From: Flammeovirgaceae bacterium 311 | GTDB taxonomy: Bacteria; Bacteroidota; Bacteroidia; Cytophagales; Cyclobacteriaceae | DNA: 64,000 bases | Direction of reading: 5' to 3' | Assembly: GCA_000597885.1 (NCBI GenBank) | Contig: CP004371.1 | Span: 248,001-312,000, forward strand | In this document: piece by piece, positions 36,824-43,984 of the stretch | How positions within the stretch are numbered: position 1 is the stretch's first letter | Layout: every line of letters starts with the position of its first letter | Notes under the pieces: generated by a model | Told to the model about the DNA's origin: nothing | The model's database searches: none | The model's input: only the letters and a program-made list of their open reading frames with translations | Translations under genes and position numbers: made by a program

Positions 36824-37609
36824 TTACTCGTTGCTGGGTTTTCCAATCGTAGCCAGAATGCCACCATCAACATAAATAATTTGTCCGTTTACAAAATCAC
36901 TGGCTCTGCTGGCCAGAAAAACAATGGTGCCACCCAGGTCATCGGGATCGCCCCAGCGCCCGGCCGGAGTGCGGTTAATGATAAATTCATTAAACGGATG
37001 GCCGTTTACACGGATAGGGGCTGTCTGGTCGGTGGCAAAGTAGCCTGGCCCTAATCCGTTTACCTGTATATTGTGCTTTGCCCACTCGGTAGCCAGGTTG
37101 CGCGTGAGCATTTTTAAGCCTCCTTTGGCAGCTGCATAAGCCGATACAGTATCTCGGCCCAGCTCGCTCATCATGGAGCATATGTTAATAATCTTGCCTC
37201 GTTTACGCTCCACCATATACCGGGCCACATGTTTAGACATGATAAAGGGACCAGTTAGGTCTACATCCAGTACCTTTCTGAACTCATCTACCTCCATCTC
37301 CAGGGCCGGTACACGCTTGATCATACCAGCATTGTTTACCAGGATTTCAATTGGACCAAGCTCCCGCTCAATGGTAGCGATGTTCTCCTGTACCTGTGCT
37401 TCATTGGTTACATCAAAAAGATACCCCTGCACCTCCAGGCCTTCATTTCTGTATTCCTGCAGGGCATTTTCCATCTTTGCAGGCGTATTGCCATTTACCA
37501 CCAGGTTGGCACCGGCTCTGCCCAGCGCCTTGGTCATGGCCATGCCTAAACCATGGGTGGCGCCTGTTACCAGGGCTACTTTTCCGCTTAAATCAAACAG
37601 ATTATTCAT
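36824..37609 (-). CDS. kduD: 2-dehydro-3-deoxy-D-gluconate 5-dehydrogenase (KduD), SDR family
   Basis: A 261-residue short-chain dehydrogenase that reduces 2,5-diketo-3-deoxygluconate to 2-keto-3-deoxygluconate. The cofactor motif is TGATHGLGMAMTKALG (about 15-30), the NNAG motif is in ILVNNAGMIKRVP (about 90), and the catalytic Ser and YxxxK are in SAYAAAKGG (about 155-163). The C-terminal SRASDFVNGQIIYVDGGILA is typical of KduD proteins. It lies 6 bases after kduI in the same operon, the standard pairing for unsaturated galacturonate use. Confidence 0.93.
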   Translation of the reverse strand: MNNLFDLSGKVALVTGATHGLGMAMTKALGRAGANLVVNGNTPAKMENALQEYRNEGLEVQGYLFDVTNEAQVQENIATIERELGPIEILVNNAGMIKRVPALEMEVDEFRKVLDVDLTGPFIMSKHVARYMVERKRGKIINICSMMSELGRDTVSAYAAAKGGLKMLTRNLATEWAKHNIQVNGLGPGYFATDQTAPIRVNGHPFNEFIINRTPAGRWGDPDDLGGTIVFLASRASDFVNGQIIYVDGGILATIGKPSNE

Positions 37610-37615
37610 GGCTGC

Positions 37616-38455
37616 TTATTTTAAATCAGTGGGAGAAACTTTGTCCATATCGTTGTAGTCCAGATTTTCTCCGGCCATTCCCCATATAAAAGTATAGTTG
37701 CTGGTGCCGGCCCCGCTGTGGATCGACCAGGGAGGGGAGATCACAGCCTCCCGGTTTTTGATAAACAGATGGCGGGTTTCCTGAGGTTCACCCATAAAAT
37801 GGCACACCGTCTGGTCTTCCGGCAAATCAAAATAAAAGTAAGCTTCCATACGTCGGTCGTGGGTATGAGCCGGCATGGTGTTCCATACACTGCCTGGTTT
37901 CAGCTCGGTAACCCCCATTTGCAGCTGGCAGGTATCTACTACTGAATTGATCAGCACCTTGCGAATGGTCCGGTGGTTCGAGTTTTCCATTGACCCAAGC
38001 TCAACGGTCTCGGCCTCGGCGAGAGATACTTTTTTAGTGGGGTTGCTCCTGTGTGCCGGGGCAGAATTGAAATAGAAATATGTGTTGCCGCTGGCAGCCG
38101 GGTGGAATACCACCTCTTTAACACCCATACCTATATAGAGTGCCTCCTTATTGGCCAGCTCATATTCTTCACCCTCAACCGTTATACGGCTGGTATCGCC
38201 AACATTGATGATGCCTATTTCTCTGCGGTCCAGGAAATGCTCGGAACGCAGGGTAGGGAAGCTTTCAAGGCGCACTGATTCATCAACCGGATGCACACCA
38301 CCCACTATCAGCCGATCATATAAAGTATAGGTTAGCTGAATAGTATTCTTCTGAAAAAGACCTTCAATAAGGTACGACTCCCGCAGTTTTGCTGTATCAT
38401 AATGTTTGCTGTCGGCGGGGTGAATGGCGTGTCTGGTGGAAAAATGTGTACTCAT
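37616..38455 (-). CDS. kduI: 5-dehydro-4-deoxy-D-glucuronate isomerase (KduI)
   Basis: A 279-residue cupin-fold zinc isomerase converting 5-keto-4-deoxyuronate (from unsaturated galacturonate) to 2,5-diketo-3-deoxygluconate. Zinc ligands are visible in MPAHTHDRRMEAYFYF (two His and a Glu, about 194-203) and in the later SIHSGAGTSNY (His, about 245). I place the start at the ATG at 38455 (MSTHFSTRHAIHPADSKHY). The upstream in-frame ATG at 38476 would put codons through an operator and a promoter box. First gene of the operon, divergent from the PUL2 SusC gene. Confidence 0.95.
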   Translation of the reverse strand: MSTHFSTRHAIHPADSKHYDTAKLRESYLIEGLFQKNTIQLTYTLYDRLIVGGVHPVDESVRLESFPTLRSEHFLDRREIGIINVGDTSRITVEGEEYELANKEALYIGMGVKEVVFHPAASGNTYFYFNSAPAHRSNPTKKVSLAEAETVELGSMENSNHRTIRKVLINSVVDTCQLQMGVTELKPGSVWNTMPAHTHDRRMEAYFYFDLPEDQTVCHFMGEPQETRHLFIKNREAVISPPWSIHSGAGTSNYTFIWGMAGENLDYNDMDKVSPTDLK

Positions 38456-38459
38456 AATG

Positions 38460-38473
38460 TGTAAACGATTGCG
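38460..38473. promoter_or_regulatory. LacI-type operator overlapping the kduI transcription start
   Basis: TGTAAACGATTGCG matches the operator family with one core change (AAACGATT for AATCGATT). It lies between the kduI ATG (38455) and its -7 box (38474-38481), so a bound regulator would cover the expected transcription start and repress. Confidence 0.6.
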
Positions 38474-38481
38474 CAAAAATA
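38474..38481 (-). promoter_or_regulatory. Putative -7 promoter box for kduI
   Basis: On the minus strand this reads TATTTTTG, a full match to the Bacteroidota TAnnTTTG element. Transcription would start about 7 bases downstream, inside the operator at 38460-38473, leaving a leader of only about a dozen bases before the ATG. The -33 element is weak. Confidence 0.45.
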
Positions 38482-38575
38482 ATGGGTTGAATCCGCTATA
38501 TAAATGAATGAATAATCCATTGCTGATAGACCTTATGTCTATTTAGCTACTAATAAAAAATAAAATATGGTCTTA

Positions 38576-38589
38576 TGCTATCGATTGCA
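38576..38589. promoter_or_regulatory. LacI-type operator in the kduI/SusC divergent region
   Basis: TGCTATCGATTGCA differs from the perfect palindrome TGCAATCGATTGCA at a single base. It is centred 82 bases from the copy at 38658-38671, a spacing compatible with cooperative binding or looping. Confidence 0.65.
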
Positions 38590-38657
38590 GCTAAAATTTT
38601 AAATAAAGAGAAATTTTTACCCGAATCTATTGTGAAAGAGTTAAAATAATATTAAAA

Positions 38658-38671
38658 TGCAATCGATTGCA
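38658..38671. promoter_or_regulatory. LacI-type operator, perfect palindrome, upstream of PUL2 SusC
   Basis: TGCAATCGATTGCA is a perfect 14-base palindrome, identical to the copy at 46508-46521. It lies 234 bases before the SusC start at 38905. Confidence 0.8.
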
Positions 38672-38904
38672 CACAGAAGCTGTTTCTTTCTACTGCTTTA
38701 GCTGTTCAGGAATTTGAGTGAAGAGAGGCTTAAACGCTCATCATAATATAACAGACGCATACTTCAGTCGGGTAAATCATGCATATAACAATGGTAAAAA
38801 AATATGTTTTACAAGCGGCTCATGCAACTGCTCCTAAAAGCAGTTACCAGGATGTGATTTAAATCAAATAAGAAAAAGATGTCAGCTACAAACCAAACCA
38901 ATCA

Positions 38905-41900
38905 TTGCAGATGAATTTAGTAACAAGGAAAACAGTGCCCAGGCTACTTCCGCACTTTTTTTGTGGAAGCCTTTTGATGTCGTTAACATTTTTTACTCCG
39001 GGAGAAGGAGGCGCTTACGCACAGGAAGGCCTAAATGGGGAATTAAGCCTAAATCAAACTTTTTCAACACAAAAAAAAGGACCAAATGGTGCAAACGTTT
39101 ACGCTATGAACCTTGGAGGAGTAGCAACTGCCGACAGGGAAAAAACTGCAGCAGCAGTACAGATCCGGGTAAGCGGTACTGTAACTTCAACAGATGATAA
39201 TTTGGGCATGCCAGGTGTTGCCATCAGGGTAAAAGGTACCTCTACAGGGGTAGTTACCGATATGGATGGCAAATACACGGTAGAAGTACCTTCCGAAAGC
39301 TCTGTACTCCAGTTTTCCTATATAGGTTATGTAACAGAAGAAGTGGTGGTGGGCAGCCGCAGCACGATCAATATAGAAATGTATCCCGACCTGGAAACAC
39401 TGGAAGAAGTAGTGGTAGTGGGATATGGTACTCAGAAAAAGAGTGACCTGACCGGTGCAGTGGGTGATATAGAAGGTGCGAAAATTGCGGAAAGAGGAAC
39501 TGTAAACCCACTACAGGCTGTACAGGGCCAGGTAGCAGGTGTTGATATTTCTGCCGGCTCAGGCCGTGCCGGTGCCGGTTACAATATTCGGATCAGGGGC
39601 CAGAACTCTCTTCAGGGTGGCAACCCGCTTTTTGTTGTGGACGGTATTATCGTGGATGATATCGACTTTCTGAATCCGCAGGATATCGAAAGCATGAACA
39701 TCCTGAAAGATGCTTCGTCTACCGCTATCTATGGTTCCCGAGGTTCTAATGGTGTGGTTATCATTTCTACTAAAAGAGGGGCCAATGTACAAAGAACCTC
39801 TATTGCCTATGAGGGCTACTATGGTGTTCGTCAGAATGCCCGTATGCCTGATTTTATGACCGGCGATGAGTGGTGGGAGTATCGTCAAAACACCTATATC
39901 TCTGGTGAACTTGAAGCTGGACGCCCATATGATGCAAGTGTTGGCGGTGTTACCGGTAGTCCGTTGCTTAGGGAGCGCCTGGCAAACAGAGATTACTACG
40001 ACTGGCAAAGCGCCTTTTTGCAAACCGGCCAGCAGCAGAACCACTGGCTGACCATTTCAGGCACCAGCAAAGAAAAAATGAGCTACCTGATAGGTGCAGG
40101 TTATCAGGAAGAAAAAGGAAACCTGATGAATGAGTTTTTCAAGCGATACAACTTTAAAGCTAGTGTTAACCATAAAATAAGTGATCGCTGGGAAGCCGGT
40201 TCTAATTTCAACTTCTCGTTAACAGATCTTGAGCAAGGCAGCCAGAATGCCGTGATCAATGCTTACCGCATGTCTCCCCTGGTAACGCCTTACGATTCAA
40301 CAGGTGAACTGCTGTTCCAGCCTGCTAAGTATGATGGTATCAGTTTTACCAGCTCGGTAAATCCGCTACTCGACATGGCCAATTCCGAGGATAACACACG
40401 CAGAATCTATGGAGTAGGTAACCTGTTCCTGCAGTACAATCCTGTAGAATGGCTGAACATCCGCACCACTTTTTCTCCTGAAATCGATTTCCGCAGAAGA
40501 GGCCGCTACTGGGGCTCTTTAACAGAATCAAGAGGGGGTGCAGCGCCTGCCGCTTCAAGGGAAACACGTGAAGAGTTTTCTTATATCTGGGATAACTTAG
40601 TAACCGCTAACAAGCAGTTCGATGTTCATAGCCTGACGTTCACTGGTCTCTTCAGCATGCAGTATGACCGCAGGGAAAGTGAATTCATCAACGTGCTTAA
40701 CCTGCCCTTTAATTCATCGCACTACAACCTTGGCTCTGCCGGCCCCGATAATGTGCAGGATGTTGGCAGTAATTATATACAGCGCTCGTTGCTTTCCTAT
40801 ATGGCGCGTGTGAATTATTCATTCATGGACAAATACCTGCTTACCCTGTCTGCACGCTGGGATGGTTCTTCCGTGCTGGCTCCTGGTTATAAGTGGTCTG
40901 CTTTCCCTTCTGCTGCGGTTGCCTGGCGTGTAATCGAAGAGGGCTTTATGCAGGATGTTGATTTTATATCCAATCTAAAAGCCCGCCTAAGCTACGGCTA
41001 CACGGGTAACAATAACATTGATCCATACAGCACTTCAGTACTGGCAGGACAAGGTGTTCTGTACGGCTTTGGTGATCAGACAGTAAACGGATTTCCTGCA
41101 GGCAGTATCGTAAACCCTGCTCTTACCTGGGAGCGTACCAGGGAAGTGAACTTTGGTATTGATTATGGTTTCTTCAACGGCAGGGTAAATGGTAGTGTAG
41201 ATGTGTATGACAAACTGTCCACCGGTCTGCTGATGGAACGTGACCTTCCCCTTGAATCCGGTTCTGGTTCATTGATCGATAACATTGGATCTGTAAGCAA
41301 CAAAGGTATTGAATTATCACTACAGACGTTCAACATCCAAACCAGAGACATCAGCTGGAGCACTTCCTTTAACTACTCCAGGAACAAAAACGAGATCATA
41401 GAGATCTTTGGCGGTGAGGTTACCCAGTATATAGGCGAAGATGATACCTGGATTGTGGGGCAGCCTGTGGATATTAACTATAACTATGTATTTGGTGGTA
41501 TCTGGCAGGAAAATGAAAGAGATCAGGCACTTCTGTATGGTCAGACACCCGGTATGGCGAAAGTACTGGACCTGGACGATGACGGAGTGATTACCGGTGA
41601 CGACAGAGCTGTACTTGGAACTGCATTCCCAAGCTGGACAGGTGGTGTATCCACTACGCTGAATGTAAAGCAGTTCGATCTGTCAGCATCACTTTTCACC
41701 CGCCAGGGAGTACAGGTATACAGTCCTTTCCATGCTGAGTTTACAGCATTACACGACAGGGGCCGTGCCAAGCTCAACGTAAATTATTACATGCCTGCAA
41801 ATGAGGTAACACATGCCCGAGAGTCTAACGAATATCCGCAACCTAACAATGTAGGTTCTTACTGGCGTAACAACGGTGTTGGGTATTACAAAGATGCTTC

Positions 41901-42117
41901 TTTCGTGAAGGTTCAGAACATCTCACTGGGTTATACTTTCTCTAAAGAGCTGTTAGAAAGGGTGAAAATGCAGAACCTGCGTCTGTACTTAAATGTACTG
42001 AACCCATTTGTGTTCACCGATTATAATGGTTTTGATCCGGAATGGGCAGACCAAAGCCTGAACAATACAGGTAACAGCTATATCACATATCAAATAGGGG
42101 TAAACGCCAGATTCTAA
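38905..42117 (+). CDS. SusC-like TonB-linked outer membrane transporter (PUL2, pectin)
   Basis: A 1070-residue SusC/RagA receptor. A signal peptide (cleavage near AYAQ, about residue 40) and an unusual low-complexity linker precede the carboxypeptidase-regulatory-like domain (about 89-170, VSGTVTSTDDNLGMPGVAI and TSTGVVTDMDGKYTVEV). Then come the SusC signature LEEVVVVGYGTQKKSDLTGA (about 167-186), the plug (YNIRIRGQNSLQGG, PLFVVDGIIV, MNILKDASSTAIYGSRGSNG) and a barrel ending in aromatic NARF. With the SusD gene 11 bases downstream it should import oligogalacturonides, since pectinolytic genes surround it. Two operators lie upstream. Confidence 0.95.
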   Translation: MQMNLVTRKTVPRLLPHFFCGSLLMSLTFFTPGEGGAYAQEGLNGELSLNQTFSTQKKGPNGANVYAMNLGGVATADREKTAAAVQIRVSGTVTSTDDNLGMPGVAIRVKGTSTGVVTDMDGKYTVEVPSESSVLQFSYIGYVTEEVVVGSRSTINIEMYPDLETLEEVVVVGYGTQKKSDLTGAVGDIEGAKIAERGTVNPLQAVQGQVAGVDISAGSGRAGAGYNIRIRGQNSLQGGNPLFVVDGIIVDDIDFLNPQDIESMNILKDASSTAIYGSRGSNGVVIISTKRGANVQRTSIAYEGYYGVRQNARMPDFMTGDEWWEYRQNTYISGELEAGRPYDASVGGVTGSPLLRERLANRDYYDWQSAFLQTGQQQNHWLTISGTSKEKMSYLIGAGYQEEKGNLMNEFFKRYNFKASVNHKISDRWEAGSNFNFSLTDLEQGSQNAVINAYRMSPLVTPYDSTGELLFQPAKYDGISFTSSVNPLLDMANSEDNTRRIYGVGNLFLQYNPVEWLNIRTTFSPEIDFRRRGRYWGSLTESRGGAAPAASRETREEFSYIWDNLVTANKQFDVHSLTFTGLFSMQYDRRESEFINVLNLPFNSSHYNLGSAGPDNVQDVGSNYIQRSLLSYMARVNYSFMDKYLLTLSARWDGSSVLAPGYKWSAFPSAAVAWRVIEEGFMQDVDFISNLKARLSYGYTGNNNIDPYSTSVLAGQGVLYGFGDQTVNGFPAGSIVNPALTWERTREVNFGIDYGFFNGRVNGSVDVYDKLSTGLLMERDLPLESGSGSLIDNIGSVSNKGIELSLQTFNIQTRDISWSTSFNYSRNKNEIIEIFGGEVTQYIGEDDTWIVGQPVDINYNYVFGGIWQENERDQALLYGQTPGMAKVLDLDDDGVITGDDRAVLGTAFPSWTGGVSTTLNVKQFDLSASLFTRQGVQVYSPFHAEFTALHDRGRAKLNVNYYMPANEVTHARESNEYPQPNNVGSYWRNNGVGYYKDASFVKVQNISLGYTFSKELLERVKMQNLRLYLNVLNPFVFTDYNGFDPEWADQSLNNTGNSYITYQIGVNARF

Positions 42118-42128
42118 AATAAGGAAAC

Positions 42129-43790
42129 ATGAAAAATAAATCGACTATATTCCTATCGCTGGTAATGCTATTTTCTGCGGTGGGCTGTAACGATTACCTG
42201 GAAGAGGTAAACAATTCCAATGTAGTTGCAGAAGAGTTTTATACTACTCAAGAAGGGTACGAAAGCCTGGTGAATGCTACTTATGCAACACTTCGGGATG
42301 TTTATGGCATTGAGCCATGGGTGTTCTCTGCCGGTACCGATCTGTTTGTAGAGGGCCGTAACCAGCAGCCGGAGGGCATCAGTGAATACCGGAACCTGGG
42401 CCCGGCAGAAGGAGCAGTGGAAGAGTTTTACCTGAATGTATACGCAGCTATTCGTCAGGCAAACACTGCCCTTTATTACAATGATATAACAGAGGAAACA
42501 GCCGTGCTGGAACAGCGCAAGGGAGAAGTTAAATTCCTGCGGGCTTACTATTACTTTCTGCTGGTACAGCAGTTTGGCGATGTTGCACTGGTAACTGACT
42601 TTCTGAATGAAGTGGTTACAGAGTTTGAGAGAAGACCTGCTTCTGAGGTTTACCAGTTTATTCTTTCAGAAATGGAAGAAGCGCTGGAGCTGGTACCGGA
42701 AAATGCAGAAAACCGTGGACGCGTTGATAAGGCGGCGGTGTACCACTTCCTGGCTAAAGTGCATTTAACAAGAGGGTATGAGTCTTATGCAGCGGCAGAT
42801 GATTTTCAGAAAGCAGCTGCTTATGCAGATGAGGCTATCTCCAGAGGCTCCCTGGTTAATTCCTTCGAGGAACTGTTCTTCCCAGGTAATGAGAATAACG
42901 AAGAAGTACTGTTTGCTGTGCAATATTCATCTTCTTCTATTGTAGATCCCCGTGAAGATGGTCATATGCAGAATCTCTTCTTTGGACCTTACCTTGGGGG
43001 TGAAGGAGCTGTGCAGGGATATCCGTATCGCTCAAACACCCTGGTACCAACCATGTTCCTGTTCGATGCATTCAGCGAGCATGACGCTCGTTTCGAGGCT
43101 ACTTTTATGGTAGAGGTATACGATCGCTACTACGACTACTACGACAGAAATGGCGAACTTAATGACCTTGTTGTTGAGACCTACTTTGCTCCACGCTGGG
43201 CAGTGCAGGATACAGCAGCCTGGCGTGCAGCCAATACCGAAACCCGTGCAGCAGCAAGGATCAGACCTTACCCCATTGGATGGGAAGCTGGTGCAAACTC
43301 ACTGGATGGTACTTCTCCAGGTCTCAAAAAGTTTGACGATCCTAAATCAGCCTTCTCCAACAATGGTAGCAGCACCCGTGACATTATTCTGGCACGTTTA
43401 GGCGAAACTTATCTGATAGCTGCAGAAGCTTACCTGCAAGCGGGCCAGCAGGGTACTGCGGCAGAAAGAATCAATGCTGTGCGCTTACGTGCCGCCAAAC
43501 CAGGCAGAGAAGCTGAAATGAGAATCACAGCTGCTAATGTAGACATAGATTTCATTCTGAATGAACGGGCAAGAGAGCTGGCAGGTGAGTATCACCGCTG
43601 GTTTGACTTGAAGCGCACAGGTAAACTGATAGAGAGAACTCAGCTTTACAATCGTGATATCAGGACTTGGTTTGAAAGTGGTATTAATCCTTTCGAGGGC
43701 ACCGGCGGAAACCTGAAGATCCTGCGCCCTATCCCACAACTGGCCATTGACCTGAATGAAGCAGATGTTCAGCAAAATCCCGGTTATTAA
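42129..43790 (+). CDS. SusD-like surface glycan-binding lipoprotein (PUL2, pectin)
   Basis: A 553-residue RagB/SusD lipoprotein (Cys20, FSAVGC). SusD hallmarks are KFLRAYYYFLLVQQFGDVAL (about 137-156), the helical middle AAVYHFLAKVHLTRGYES and the C-terminal LNERARELAGEYHRWFDLKRTG with a final LRPIPQLAIDLN...QNPGY. It is the lid and surface receptor for the adjacent SusC. Acidic residues near the mature N-terminus (DYLEE) agree with surface export. The operon ends at a strong terminator (43857-43920), so the following pectate lyase needs readthrough or its own promoter. Confidence 0.94.
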   Translation: MKNKSTIFLSLVMLFSAVGCNDYLEEVNNSNVVAEEFYTTQEGYESLVNATYATLRDVYGIEPWVFSAGTDLFVEGRNQQPEGISEYRNLGPAEGAVEEFYLNVYAAIRQANTALYYNDITEETAVLEQRKGEVKFLRAYYYFLLVQQFGDVALVTDFLNEVVTEFERRPASEVYQFILSEMEEALELVPENAENRGRVDKAAVYHFLAKVHLTRGYESYAAADDFQKAAAYADEAISRGSLVNSFEELFFPGNENNEEVLFAVQYSSSSIVDPREDGHMQNLFFGPYLGGEGAVQGYPYRSNTLVPTMFLFDAFSEHDARFEATFMVEVYDRYYDYYDRNGELNDLVVETYFAPRWAVQDTAAWRAANTETRAAARIRPYPIGWEAGANSLDGTSPGLKKFDDPKSAFSNNGSSTRDIILARLGETYLIAAEAYLQAGQQGTAAERINAVRLRAAKPGREAEMRITAANVDIDFILNERARELAGEYHRWFDLKRTGKLIERTQLYNRDIRTWFESGINPFEGTGGNLKILRPIPQLAIDLNEADVQQNPGY

Positions 43791-43856
43791 TCTAGTTTTT
43801 TGATGATGGTCAGCATGATCACATATAATTTAAAAAATACCGGATTTTAAACAGAT

Positions 43857-43920
43857 AAGCTAAAGATCAGGCTGCGTGTATGATCGATTACACGCACCTG
43901 CTTCTTTAGCTTTTGTTTTT
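43857..43920 (+). terminator. Strong rho-independent terminator after SusC/SusD
   Basis: A long hairpin with three paired blocks: AAGCTAAAG (43857-43865) with CTTTAGCTT (43904-43912), CAGG (43868-43871) with CCTG (43897-43900), and TGCGTGTA (43873-43880) with TACACGCA (43889-43896). The loop is TGATCGAT and a T-rich run follows to 43920. It sits 66 bases past the SusD stop and 64 bases before the pectate lyase ATG. Confidence 0.9.
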
Positions 43921-43984
43921 AAATGTTTATTTCTGTTTACAGCCCAATTCTTTTTGCTGTAAGCCATTAACAATATTTTCTGCC

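Larger units (their letters stand above)
38456..38904. promoter_or_regulatory. Divergent regulatory region between kduI and PUL2 SusC
   Basis: This 449-base gap drives kduI leftwards and the SusC/SusD genes rightwards. It holds three ATCGAT-type palindromes or near-palindromes (38460-38473, 38576-38589, 38658-38671) and a minus-strand TATTTTTG box at 38474-38481. TATGTTTT at 38803-38810 may be a plus-strand -7 box for SusC. No gene is visible. Confidence 0.7.

Noticed and set aside
40481-40490. AAATCGATTT inside the PUL2 SusC gene
   Set aside because: It is in coding sequence, lacks the outer TGC/GCA flanks and is explained by the codons there.
43879-43892. ATCGAT-centred site TATGATCGATTACA as a seventh operator
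   Set aside because: It lies exactly in the loop and inner stem of a strong terminator whose pairing explains the symmetry; kept only as a low-interest finding.
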